Part shown: in pieces, positions 26,817 through 35,150 of the stretch | How positions within the stretch are numbered: position 1 is the first letter of the stretch | How the letters are laid out: each line of letters opens with the position of its first letter | Translations under genes and position numbers: made by a program | Source: Laspinema olomoucense D3b | GTDB lineage: Bacteria > Cyanobacteriota > Cyanobacteriia > Cyanobacteriales > Laspinemataceae | Direction: 5' to 3' | Length of the DNA: 61,097 nucleotides | NCBI RefSeq assembly: GCF_025370785.1 | Contig: NZ_JAMXFA010000039.1 | Coordinates: 1 to 61,097, forward strand | Notes under the pieces: model-generated | Seen by the model: the letters and a program-made list of their open reading frames with translations, nothing else | The model's database searches: none | What the model was told of the DNA's origin: nothing

Positions 26817-29042
26817 CTAAGGTGTCGCATCGAGATACCTTTGCCACATTTGTTGGTAGGCGTTTTCCATCTCCCGGGTAAACTGCTTGGCGTTCCACAG
26901 GGGAGCATTTTGGCGCGATCGCAGGAGTCGCCAAGATATCTCTTCCCGAAGTTGGCGATCGCTCCCCAGACGAATTCCCCATTCCACATACTCTTGATCC
27001 GTCCAAGCAATCCCTTCGGTTACACCAGCATTGATCATCATCGTATAGCTGTTACGAGCCGAAAATTGCTCCCCCACTCGCGTCACCAGAGGAACACCCA
27101 TCCACAGGGTTTCCAGAGTGGTTGTCGCCCCATTATAGGGATAGGTATCAAGTACCACATCAGCAATGCTTAGGTTCGCCCGGTGAATTTCCTCCGAGGA
27201 ATCCGTCGGCAAAAAGCGGAGGCGATCGCTTTCCACGCCCTCTTCATCTGCCAACTGTGTAAAAAAGGTTTTCACCGCTTCTTCATCGGCACGGGTTTTA
27301 ATTAAAAAATAGCTATTCGGCACCGCTTTAAGAATCTTCATTTGCAGGGACACTGTATGGGGATGACGTTTGTAAGCGGTTTGCCCACTAAAATACACCA
27401 CTGCATCAGTCGGAATTTCCAGGCGATCGCGTCTTAAAGTCGGGACTCCTACCTCAAAACCATCTACAGCAATGTAAGTTTGAGGTAAGCGCCAAATTTT
27501 CTCCTGATAGTAGTTTTGAGCCTGCTCAGGTAAAACATAAGGATCGGCAATATAATAATCAATAGCCGGAAGTCCTACCGCATCCCATCCCAGCCAAGTG
27601 ACCTGGATCGGTGCTGGTTTAAGGGCCATTACGGTAAAAGTAGAATCCAGGGTTAAACTATCCAGTTCAATTAAAATATCAATTTCATCCCTGGCAATTT
27701 GTTCGGCTATTTCTATGCTATTGCTCCCGACTTGATAGGCGCGGGTCATCTGAGAAACATACCAGTCTTGTAAAGAATTCCCGAGGGGCTGGTAATTGAT
27801 GAAATAGCCATAAATATCAAATTTATTGCGATCGTGATATTGAAATAACCATCGTGCTAACCATCCTACTGAATGAGTTCTAAAGCAATGAGAGATGTAA
27901 CCGATTTTTAATCGTTTCTCTTTTGCTTTTCCTCCGATTCGGCGCTGTTGGAAATACTGAGAATATTTATTGACTCGTTCCTGGGAATCCTTTTGAAGAT
28001 AAGACTGACATAATTCTGCGATCGCATTCTGAATCTTTCTATTTTTTTCAGGAGCATCTCGCAAATAGGGATAAAAAAATGTGGAAGTCAGCAAACGTCT
28101 TGCTCTAACTGGATCCAATATCAAGGGCGGTTGTTGGATCAGTTCTAGCAGGAATTGTTCCTGCTGTTCTAAAGCAGTAACCGCTTCATTCCAGTATCCC
28201 CCCCTACTCATATAGGTTTTAATGAGCAAGTAGGTGCCAAAAACTTTGTCCGGCAAGGTATCCATACGCTCATAGCACTGTTTTGCCGTCTCTATCGCTA
28301 GAGAATAATGATGAGCATAATCATAAAAACTTGCTAGGTTTCCCAAAATTTCGCCGGGATACTGAGGATTCCCTTCTAAAGCTAATTTAGCTAAAGATAT
28401 GGCAGGCTCCGGTTGCTTATAGGAGTAAGTAAGTGTCATCGCCGTCTCTAACAAAACATCGCGAAAACCAGAGATGCGATCGAGGTGGGGGAGACAAGCG
28501 TGAGCAAAAGCTATGGATGAAGGGTGGAGAGGAGCAAAATTTAGCAACGTTTGCAATACTTGTAAGAGCAAATCGCTATTAATACTACCTGGGGGCTGTG
28601 TTTGTAACAGTTCAATAATTTCCCAATTCTGAAGATCCTCAGCGCTTAATGTATCGTCAGCAATTCCCAGTTGCATCAGATTTAACAAATTGTGAATATC
28701 TGTAGGAGCAATTTCCCTAATGTGTTGACGAATCAACCAAACTGCGGACTCATTTGTCTCGGCTTCGAGCCGGATTGCTTCGGTTTCCAGCAACTGCACC
28801 AGTTCAGAGGTCCACAGATCGATCTCTTCCTCAGAACCCTCCGCCATACCCATTAACCAAGTGCTATGCGCTTCTTCTTCCTGTCCCTGCAACAGAAAAA
28901 CCATACCCAAGTGCCAGTACAGCGACATCTGTTCCGGCTGAGTTTCAATGGCGCGTTCATAAAGGGTAGCTGCCTTAGTATAATTGCCTTCAAGCCGTTC
29001 TTGATTCGCTTGTTGCTCCCAATCAATAGATGGAGTAACCAT
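26817..29042 (-). CDS. OGT/SPINDLY-like glycosyltransferase (GT41), copy B
   Basis: This 741-residue paralogue of the 24455-26659 product has the same order: TPR-rich N-terminus (NYTKAATLYERAIETQPEQ), a middle helical region, then the GT41 catalytic part from about residue 375 (RLKIGYISHCFRTHSVGWLARWLFQ, ILIELDSLTLDST, PAPIQVTWLGWDA, YFSGQTAYKRHPH, DTYPYNGATTTLETLWMG). The catalytic halves are nearly colinear with the other copy, while the TPR halves differ more, which suggests the copies recognise different protein partners. A 157-bp gap separates the genes. It lies about 170 bp downstream of the pilin-like gene, on the same strand and past a hairpin. Confidence 0.9.
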   Translation of the reverse strand: MVTPSIDWEQQANQERLEGNYTKAATLYERAIETQPEQMSLYWHLGMVFLLQGQEEEAHSTWLMGMAEGSEEEIDLWTSELVQLLETEAIRLEAETNESAVWLIRQHIREIAPTDIHNLLNLMQLGIADDTLSAEDLQNWEIIELLQTQPPGSINSDLLLQVLQTLLNFAPLHPSSIAFAHACLPHLDRISGFRDVLLETAMTLTYSYKQPEPAISLAKLALEGNPQYPGEILGNLASFYDYAHHYSLAIETAKQCYERMDTLPDKVFGTYLLIKTYMSRGGYWNEAVTALEQQEQFLLELIQQPPLILDPVRARRLLTSTFFYPYLRDAPEKNRKIQNAIAELCQSYLQKDSQERVNKYSQYFQQRRIGGKAKEKRLKIGYISHCFRTHSVGWLARWLFQYHDRNKFDIYGYFINYQPLGNSLQDWYVSQMTRAYQVGSNSIEIAEQIARDEIDILIELDSLTLDSTFTVMALKPAPIQVTWLGWDAVGLPAIDYYIADPYVLPEQAQNYYQEKIWRLPQTYIAVDGFEVGVPTLRRDRLEIPTDAVVYFSGQTAYKRHPHTVSLQMKILKAVPNSYFLIKTRADEEAVKTFFTQLADEEGVESDRLRFLPTDSSEEIHRANLSIADVVLDTYPYNGATTTLETLWMGVPLVTRVGEQFSARNSYTMMINAGVTEGIAWTDQEYVEWGIRLGSDRQLREEISWRLLRSRQNAPLWNAKQFTREMENAYQQMWQRYLDATP

Positions 29043-29121
29043 AAAATTACAAACTATCTTTACGCTGTCAATCCTTCTAAGACCTGAACTTTGTTCCTCA
29101 TCCTTACCCTAAAAATAAGTT

Positions 29122-29152
29122 AGAGTGAGCAGTATTATCGACTACTCACTCT
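29122..29152 (-). terminator. Hairpin downstream of the pilin-like gene
   Basis: AGAGTGAGCAGT (29122-29133) and ACTACTCACTCT (29141-29152) form a stem with one mismatch and a 7-base loop. On the minus strand it is followed by AACTTATTTTT. It probably ends the pilin transcript before the GT41 genes, though it may be leaky. Confidence 0.6.
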
Positions 29153-29215
29153 TATGAAGATCATTTACCATTTCAAGGGGAGGAATACTGAGAACTCCCT
29201 TATTTAAGAAAGTGT

Positions 29216-29740
29216 TTAGTTGGCTAGATCCTTATCAGTGCCTCCACATGCGGTAGTAGTTGGATCGACAGCTTGAGCACCTGGATTTTGTGCTTCACAC
29301 AGACGCGCGAGAGTCAGAACTTCTGTTGGAGTTGTCCCGGTTGCCGTATATGCTAAACCTTTATAGCCTTTGAGGGATTTTCCAGTAGTAGCCGGATCGA
29401 TTTGGGCAACTTGAACGGCTGGGGCGGCAGCACCACCCGTAATAGTGTAGGTATAGTTGGAACTATTTTTAATCCCAATTCCCAGGTTATCCACTTGGGT
29501 GGCGAATTGGTTGCTATTTTCCAGGTGGTAGGCTTGTTGTGCACGGTTCATGGCACCGATGTTGTTCCGGGCTTCAACTTGCTTGGCTTTGTTGGCTTGG
29601 CTCAGTAGAGAGGGCAGAGCGACAGCAGCCAGAATCCCGATGATGATAACAACGACCAGAAGTTCAATGAGGGTGAAACCTTCTTCTCTATTTTTTTTGT
29701 TGAGGTGTTGCAGGAATTTAGTTTTAAATTCGGTCTTCAT
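29216..29740 (-). CDS. pilA: Type IV pilin-like protein
   Basis: This 174-residue prepilin has a short leader ending at Gly before the type III signal. GFTLIELLVVVIIIGILAAVALP carries the Glu+5 and the long hydrophobic helix for membrane and fibre packing. The usual SQANKAKQVEARNNIGAMNRAQQAY continuation follows. The rest is a small Thr/Ala-rich globular domain with a Cys pair near the end (ARLCEAQ…TTACGG), the usual disulfide-bonded loop. The start at 29740 is set by AAGGAG 11 bp upstream; the open frame to 29803 is not coding. Processed by PilD and assembled at the cell surface, it may be a major or minor pilin. The Ser/Thr-rich tail could be glycosylated. Confidence 0.9.
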   Translation of the reverse strand: MKTEFKTKFLQHLNKKNREEGFTLIELLVVVIIIGILAAVALPSLLSQANKAKQVEARNNIGAMNRAQQAYHLENSNQFATQVDNLGIGIKNSSNYTYTITGGAAAPAVQVAQIDPATTGKSLKGYKGLAYTATGTTPTEVLTLARLCEAQNPGAQAVDPTTTACGGTDKDLAN

Positions 29741-29848
29741 AGTCTGAGGTCTCCTTGCTGAGTGGAATGGGTGATTTCTAACTCCTGGAGATAACTTACC
29801 CACCTTCTGAGTCGTTCATATCACCCCCAGAAAATTTTTTGGAGATTT

Positions 29849-31174
29849 TTAAGCAGAACGCTCCAAAAGCAGATAGAGAAAAGCTTCCATATCTCTCACA
29901 AGGGATTTAACTTGCTCGAAGGCGATGATTTCCGTGACTGGCTGCAGGGTAACTGGATCCACTGGCCTGATCTGAATCCATCGTTCTGTCAGTGACTTGA
30001 TGGACTGCCTTTTTTCCCACAGAGGCAACAGACAAGCAGCTAGACTACTCTCTAAACCTATAGGGCGAAGGCTAGTGAGTGTAATATACTGACTGATTTG
30101 AAAGGGAAGTCGATTGGCGATAGACTCCAGCAGATCTTCTCGAACTTGAGGGGTTTGGAGCTGGGGGTGCAGCTCCACCCAAGCATTTTGCCAGTCTGCT
30201 TCTGTCCATTCCGAGACTGAGGGGGTACTCTCCTCGGTCTTAGGGTCAGCGCACCAGAAGTCTAATAATCGGTGACAGGGATGCAATAGTTCAAACAAGT
30301 GCAATTCCTCTTCTGGGGAAAGCTCAGGTAGACTCATTGCCATAAAAGGAGGTAAATCGTCAGAATCGATGAACAGGTCCTGTAACTGCCACCCCCGCCA
30401 GTTCACCATACTGACAAACTCTAGCTCGGCTGCTCTCAAGGCTGCAAACATTTGAGGAATGGTGTAACCTTTGTCCCCTTGAAAGAGATAATTCATCATA
30501 TAATACTCTGGATTATCTTGCTCCTGTTCCTGCCAGGTAGATCTTTTAATATCTACACCATCTTTTAGAGCTTTCATAGTATCCCGTACTATGGAAATCT
30601 CCAATTCTCCTGGATTATCATCCATTAATCCCATCATTTTAAATATATCTTGAGCGCGATAATAGTAATAACGACCAAGGAAACTGTGTAAATTACTTCT
30701 AATAATTCCTTCAGGCTTAAGCACGGCTTTCATCGCTTTTAGCCCCATCGCAGGATCGGGAAACAGATATAAAACTTCGTCATTATTAATATAGTCAAAT
30801 TTCAGGCCCAAGCTAGGCAAATCTTCGATGGGCATGACATAAAACTCAGCATCTTTAAATCCGTGATAATCCAAACGTTGTTTGGCCAGCTTTACCGATT
30901 CCTGCGATAAATCTATTCCAATAATTCTAGCTCCTGGGTTGGCTATGGCCAAAGCTAAAGCTTTATAGCCGCTGCCACATCCAGCATCTAATATGACTTT
31001 GTTTTCTGGGGTGATTACTTTTTTATCTCTCAAATAAAAGGCCGTAACAATATTATGAATAAATAGAGAATCATAATCGTTTTGGGGCGAGGCTTCTACA
31101 GGTTGTCTAGGATAAGGGCCTGTGTCAAATTGTTGCCGAATTTTCTCTCGTAGCTCAGGTGTATAGTTGTCCAT
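29849..31174 (-). CDS. Class I SAM-dependent methyltransferase, two-part
   Basis: This 441-residue protein has a Rossmann methyltransferase at about residues 40-200. Motif I is VILDAGCGSGYKALALA, motif II IIGIDLSQESVKLA, and FDYINNDEVLYLFPDP lies in the acidic-loop region. The second half (about 250-441) contains LQDLFIDSDDLPPF and PLWEKRQSIKSL, a helical part seen in cyanobacterial paralogues but without a name I know. The start at 31174 has an AGGGAG ribosome-binding site; the longer open frame to 31279 is not expected to be coding. Adjacent to the pilin-like gene on the same strand, it may methylate a glycan or protein of the same system, by inference. Confidence 0.85.
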   Translation of the reverse strand: MDNYTPELREKIRQQFDTGPYPRQPVEASPQNDYDSLFIHNIVTAFYLRDKKVITPENKVILDAGCGSGYKALALAIANPGARIIGIDLSQESVKLAKQRLDYHGFKDAEFYVMPIEDLPSLGLKFDYINNDEVLYLFPDPAMGLKAMKAVLKPEGIIRSNLHSFLGRYYYYRAQDIFKMMGLMDDNPGELEISIVRDTMKALKDGVDIKRSTWQEQEQDNPEYYMMNYLFQGDKGYTIPQMFAALRAAELEFVSMVNWRGWQLQDLFIDSDDLPPFMAMSLPELSPEEELHLFELLHPCHRLLDFWCADPKTEESTPSVSEWTEADWQNAWVELHPQLQTPQVREDLLESIANRLPFQISQYITLTSLRPIGLESSLAACLLPLWEKRQSIKSLTERWIQIRPVDPVTLQPVTEIIAFEQVKSLVRDMEAFLYLLLERSA

Positions 31175-31436
31175 TTTGTCTATTCTCCCTAGTAGTTCCG
31201 TTGATCTGCCAATTATAGAATGACCTGTACAATTTAATAATATTAATAAAATAAACTTGACAGCGCTACTTCTCTCCAAAGAGGGAATCTTGCTGTCAAG
31301 TATTAAAATTTTATCTCAAAACCCAACTAATAGTTTTTGTACGTCACAATGAGGATTTAATTAATACCCAGACAACCTTGAGGTTTAGATAGAATAATAG
31401 CTACAACTTCTTAGCTCCCTCTTTCTACTCTTCGGA

Positions 31437-31967
31437 TTAATTCCCTTCAATAGTTCCTCCCGTAGCCGGAGCATTTTCCCCACCTGTTTCAGGAACGAGC
31501 AGATTTGGTACTCCCAAACCATTATCGGGTTGATTACCAGGTAGCTCCAAGAGGTCACCAGAACTCGGTATCGTGGCTAGGGCAACCCGATCGCCTCCCA
31601 CGGACCTCAGCAAATCCAGCACCTGCATCACGTCATTATAACTCGCCATCTTAGACGCCGAAAGCACAATCAACCCCTCGGGTCTAGCTCTTTTATAAGT
31701 CAACAATAACTGATACAGTTGCTCCCGAGTGACGGGCTGTTTATCTACATAAGTTTGTCCCAGTTGGTCCACGCTGACAAACAGTTTCAACTCTTGCATC
31801 TGTACCGTCCCTGTCTCCGCTTGGGGCAAATCTACATTCACCGCCTGTTGGCGAGTCAGTTGCAATGCCGCTAGTAGGAAAAAGGTCAAAATACAAAAGA
31901 TGACATCAATGAGCGGAATCAACTCGATGCGAGCTTCTTCCGTTTGCGAATCATAGTTAATCTTCAT
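31437..31967 (-). CDS. exbD: ExbD/TolR-family biopolymer transport protein
   Basis: This 176-residue inner-membrane protein has a short cytoplasmic N-terminus and then one helix, IELIPLIDVIFCILTFFLLAALQL, that carries the conserved Asp used for proton conduction (Asp in PLIDVIF). A periplasmic domain follows (LKLFVSVDQLGQTYVD…LYQLLLTYKRARPEGLIVLSASKMASYNDVMQVLDLL) and a low-complexity tail. It works with the ExbB/TolQ partner encoded 65 bp upstream. Together they power a TonB- or Tol-type energy transducer at the outer membrane. No tonB gene is in the window. Confidence 0.92.
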   Translation of the reverse strand: MKINYDSQTEEARIELIPLIDVIFCILTFFLLAALQLTRQQAVNVDLPQAETGTVQMQELKLFVSVDQLGQTYVDKQPVTREQLYQLLLTYKRARPEGLIVLSASKMASYNDVMQVLDLLRSVGGDRVALATIPSSGDLLELPGNQPDNGLGVPNLLVPETGGENAPATGGTIEGN

Positions 31968-32032
31968 CGGGCGATCGCCTCCCAGAAATTCAAAAGGGTG
32001 AATGGCAAGCGGTAGGAACTCCCCCGCTAAAT

Positions 32033-32860
32033 CTAACTTAAATTAGACTGATCCGAGGAATTCAAGCCCTCAATCTTGTTCGCTCTATCCTGGGGCTGAT
32101 CCCCTATTTCTGGGTAGCCTTTACTATGATTCACAGACCCTTCTGGTTTAACCGTGAACCCACTGTCGGGCACAGTTCTGCTTCCCCAAGATGCGGGAGT
32201 TTCTGGCGCACCACTGCGATTGTGGTGGATTTGGCTCCAATACTGGCGATAAAGCAACTCTAGTTCATTCCCGCATCTGCGGAAAATTTTGACTTGGTTG
32301 ACCACCAACCCTTGAAATAGGCGATAGAAGGCTAAACTGGTAATCGCCACGATGAGACCGAATGCGGTACTGACTAGGGCCTCACCGATGCCGGTCGTCA
32401 CTCCAGCGGTGGCTGCCGTGCCGATGTCTCCCAGGCGAATTGAACCGAGGGATTCAATTAACCCTAGAACGGTCCCCAGTAACCCGAGTAAAGGTGCTAA
32501 AGCAATGGCTGCTTCTAATACTTTATCACCCCGGCGCATGGTGGTGATTTCTTCTTCGGCCCCAGCTTCTAATGCTAACCGAAAGACTTCCGGGTCAGCA
32601 TTTTGCAAGCGCAAGGGGGCATGGAGAAAGCGTCCGATCGGGCGCTTGCTGGCTTGTCTGGCCACTTCCTGGGCGACTCGCCAATCATATCGCGCTGCTT
32701 CGAGGACGCGATTAGCGGTTTCTTTTTCTTTGCGGACGACGCTTGCCCAAAACCAACCGCGCTCTAATATGGTAGCGACGGCTAGGATGGATAAAATTAA
32801 CAGCGGCCACATTGAGACGCCGCCTTTCTCAAAAATATCTTGGATTGTGTCTATGTTCAC
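32033..32860 (-). CDS. exbB: ExbB/TolQ-family proton channel protein
   Basis: This 275-residue MotA/TolQ/ExbB-family protein has one N-terminal helix (about residues 16-34, [20 protein letters not shown]). The conserved core with two helices (about 110-190) contains [20 protein letters not shown] and [17 protein letters not shown]. The C-terminal 80 residues are polar, with a Pro/Ser-rich tail that varies between species. It forms the pentameric channel around the ExbD dimer encoded next (exbBD operon). It uses proton motive force to drive an outer-membrane transport or Tol-type function. Confidence 0.92.
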   Translation of the reverse strand: MNIDTIQDIFEKGGVSMWPLLILSILAVATILERGWFWASVVRKEKETANRVLEAARYDWRVAQEVARQASKRPIGRFLHAPLRLQNADPEVFRLALEAGAEEEITTMRRGDKVLEAAIALAPLLGLLGTVLGLIESLGSIRLGDIGTAATAGVTTGIGEALVSTAFGLIVAITSLAFYRLFQGLVVNQVKIFRRCGNELELLYRQYWSQIHHNRSGAPETPASWGSRTVPDSGFTVKPEGSVNHSKGYPEIGDQPQDRANKIEGLNSSDQSNLS

Positions 32861-33110
32861 GCTTTAAGGATCCTGATGTCAATTGCGATCGCCGGGGGTG
32901 GAAACTCCGCGCGATTTAGGGTATGGCATCTCTATTGTAGAAATTTAAGATATTTTACAACCAGTCTGAGAGGATTCGGTAGAATTCCACAAGAGGGTGG
33001 GCGCTACGGACGCCTCCGGGAGTTTTCAGCGAAACCTCTGGTCACCCATCTACCATACTAAAAAGATGCCTTCTTTGGGGTTTCAGTATCCCCTGTTCAT
33101 TGTTCTCATT

Positions 33111-34175
33111 ATGAAAATCAGCGAAATAATGCCTCGATGGTTGACTTTGGGATTCGCCTTCCCCTTAATTTTCCTCAACAGTTGGCTGTTGCTGGTGGCG
33201 TTTGATTATTTTGACAAGATCATCAGTATCTTGCTTGCAGCCTCTTTGCTGGCGTTTATTTTGGATTATCCGGTGAATTTGCTGGAGCGATATGGGGCCA
33301 AACATACCCCGGCGGTGATTCTGGTGTTTCTGTTGACCTTGCTGACGTTGGTAGGGTTGGGGATCACCTTGGTGCCGATCGCCTTGGAACAATTGACGGA
33401 GTTAGCCAATCGCTTGCCAGTTTGGATTAAATCCGGTGCTGCGCAACTCCAGACCCTGCAAGAAATCGCGATCGCCCGAAATTGGCCGGTGGATCTCAGT
33501 GGATTGAGCACTCAACTCACGGAACGCTTGTCGGGGCAGTTGCAAAATCTCACGGGTCAAGTCCTGGGCTTTGCTGTGGATACGGTGGGTCGCATCTTTG
33601 ATGTGGTGGTGACGGTCATCTTAACCTTCTATATGCTCTGGCGCGGACGTAGCCTTTGGGAGGGCCTATTACAATGGTTGCCCCCTCGTCTGGCGAAGGA
33701 GATGCGGTTCTCCCTGGGCCAAAATTTCCATAATTATTTTGTGGGTCAAGTCACGGTAGCTTCTTTAATGGGGGTCTCGATGACTTTGGCGTTTTTGGTG
33801 TTGCGGGTTCCGTTTGGTCTGTTATTCGGTTTAGTGGTTGGCGTTTTGAGCCTGATTCCGTTTGGAGCCGGTTTAAGTATTAGTTTGGTGAGTATCTTAG
33901 TTGCGTTTAATAACTTTTGGCTGGGGGTGAAAGTTTTAATTGTGTCCGTGGCGATCGAGCAAAGCATCGAAAGTGGAGTGGCCCCGCGATTGTTGGGAGG
34001 ATTTACGGGTCTTAATCCAGTCTGGGTGCTAATTTCACTCTTGATCGGTGCGAAGTTGGGAGGAGTCTTAGGGGTATTAATTGCCGTGCCTCTGGCTAGT
34101 TTTATCAAAAGCACGTCAGACAGCTTGCGATCGGATCCCGATAGTCCCCCAGTTGAAGTGTCCAGTGCTCACTGA
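33111..34175 (+). CDS. AI-2E family transporter (PerM-like permease)
   Basis: This 354-residue integral membrane protein has seven or eight predicted helices (for example LTLGFAFPLIFLNSWLLLVAFDY, ILLAASLLAFILDYPVNLLE, ILTFYMLWRG, and FGLLFGLVVGVLSLIPFGAGLSISL). The family landmark around GVLIAVPLA near the C-terminus is present. The family was named after export of the autoinducer AI-2, but most members have no demonstrated substrate and may act as general efflux or ion-coupled permeases. The start at 33111 (MKISEIMPRWLT) is preferred to GTG 32997 or ATG 33066 because homologues begin about there. It is divergent from exbB and convergent with petM. Confidence 0.88.
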   Translation: MKISEIMPRWLTLGFAFPLIFLNSWLLLVAFDYFDKIISILLAASLLAFILDYPVNLLERYGAKHTPAVILVFLLTLLTLVGLGITLVPIALEQLTELANRLPVWIKSGAAQLQTLQEIAIARNWPVDLSGLSTQLTERLSGQLQNLTGQVLGFAVDTVGRIFDVVVTVILTFYMLWRGRSLWEGLLQWLPPRLAKEMRFSLGQNFHNYFVGQVTVASLMGVSMTLAFLVLRVPFGLLFGLVVGVLSLIPFGAGLSISLVSILVAFNNFWLGVKVLIVSVAIEQSIESGVAPRLLGGFTGLNPVWVLISLLIGAKLGGVLGVLIAVPLASFIKSTSDSLRSDPDSPPVEVSSAH

Positions 34176-34177
34176 TT

Positions 34178-34245
34178 TATAGAGTAGCCCGCGCTTCTCG
34201 GGCTTCGTCCCTATAGCCCCACCCTTGAGGGTGCGGGTTGTTTTG
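34178..34245. repeat. Dispersed hairpin repeat, copy 1 (gene-end)
   Basis: The core is TAGCCCGCG…CGGGCTTCGTCC…TATAGCC followed by CACCCTTGAGGGTGCGGGTT. Related copies lie at 36711-36775 and 53477-53525. Two GC-rich hairpins followed by a T-rich stretch sit just past the stop of the permease gene, so the repeat probably acts as its terminator. Confidence 0.65.
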
Positions 34246-34256
34246 AAGGATAAAAC

Positions 34257-34296
34257 AAGCGATCGCCCTCCTGAATTTTCAAGAAGGCGATCGCTT
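34257..34296. terminator. Hairpin with HIP1-containing arms between convergent genes
   Basis: AAGCGATCGCC (34257-34267) is exactly complementary to GGCGATCGCTT (34286-34296), an 11-bp stem with an 18-base loop followed by ATTTT on the plus strand. It lies between the permease and petM genes, which converge. Confidence 0.55.
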
Positions 34297-34346
34297 ATTT
34301 TAAGGATGGGATTGGGTTGTGCAGGCGATCGGGCCAAACAAGAGGC

Positions 34347-34451
34347 TTATTCTTCTGAGCCTTGAATTTTGAGTAACGCGAACCCGAGGGCTAAACCGAC
34401 CATGACTAAGACAAAGGCTAAAGAGGCTGTCGTGAAAATTTCACCAGTCAT
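34347..34451 (-). CDS. petM: Cytochrome b6f complex subunit PetM
   Basis: This 34-residue single-helix protein starts MTGEIFTTA, has a hydrophobic run FVLVMVGLALGFALL, and ends KIQGSEE. The pattern (GEIF/A start, LVLVGLGLGF-like helix, LLK.QG.E end) is that of PetM, the small subunit VII of the thylakoid cytochrome b6f complex. It stabilises the dimer in photosynthetic and respiratory electron flow. AGGAG lies 9 bp before the ATG. It is a stand-alone gene, short enough to be missed by ordinary gene calling. Confidence 0.88.
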   Translation of the reverse strand: MTGEIFTTASLAFVLVMVGLALGFALLKIQGSEE

Positions 34452-34656
34452 CGTTATAATTTCTCCTAAATTTATGGGATGAGGACAAGTTCTAGCCAGA
34501 CCGCTAAACAGATTGCGGTTTAAACCCGCAGGGAGTATTGTAGAACACTTCGGACCTGCTTCTGCCTGGAACTAAGCGGTGGTTTTGGAGAGGGCGATCG
34601 CTCCTGTGCCGCTTCCTTGCCTAAGACACCAGGGTTCATCTTGACTCAACCCGACC

Positions 34657-34671
34657 AGAAACCCGGTTTCT
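34657..34671. repeat. Dispersed AGAAACCCGGTTTCT palindrome
   Basis: AGAAACCCGGTTTCT is a near-palindrome. The same core forms both arms of the terminator-like hairpin at 51173-51248. It lies 25 bp from the stop codon of the next minus-strand gene, which suggests that the repeat settles at gene ends. Confidence 0.5.
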
Positions 34672-34695
34672 AACCCCTGTAACGATGCCCGAAAA

Positions 34696-35016
34696 CTAGC
34701 CCCCCAGACCAAACAGCTTACTCAGGGTCGGTAGATATTTTTCCGCAAATGCGGCCAACGTGCTGGCATGACCCACAGTAGCGGAGATTCCTTGCAGGGC
34801 ATCTAAAGCCATTCCAGCAATATCCTTGTCCCGTTCTTCCGGAGGCTTTTTCCCTTCTTTGGCGAGGGTTTCCACCGCTTTGAGCGCCCGTTTCTGCTGA
34901 TTTTCTGCCAGGGCCGGATCTGTGGTAATCGATTGTTGCAAATTGGTCAAAATATCGACTAAATCTTGACCATTTTCCCACTGAACGTCGTGGAACTCCT
35001 GAATGGTATTGGTCAC
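34696..35016 (-). CDS. Conserved small helical protein, unknown
   Basis: This 106-residue soluble, largely helical protein has a polar first half (ENGQDLVDILTNLQQSITTDP, KAVETLAKEGKKPPEERDKDIAGM). The hydrophobic C-terminal helix is LAAFAEKYLPTLSKLFGL. I do not recognise a family. Codon use, composition and an acidic/basic pattern typical of real proteins support a gene. The upstream gene on the other strand is the GH13 enzyme, so the two share a 135-bp intergenic region. Function unknown. Confidence 0.65.
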   Translation of the reverse strand: MTNTIQEFHDVQWENGQDLVDILTNLQQSITTDPALAENQQKRALKAVETLAKEGKKPPEERDKDIAGMALDALQGISATVGHASTLAAFAEKYLPTLSKLFGLGG

Positions 35017-35150
35017 CTTTCTAAAAAAAATTCATTAACTTTTACTTTTGTTAACCTCCTGCAATATTCGGGCGGAGATTTTCTACCGGAGGTTAGATCC
35101 CTTTGACCGCCCACGATTGTAGCATTGGCGGTGGAGGCATAAGAAAATCT

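Noticed and set aside
34258-34300. Reading the HIP1-containing hairpin as an operator
   Set aside because: HIP1 octamers are abundant throughout, and the position between convergent gene ends fits a terminator better than a regulator site.
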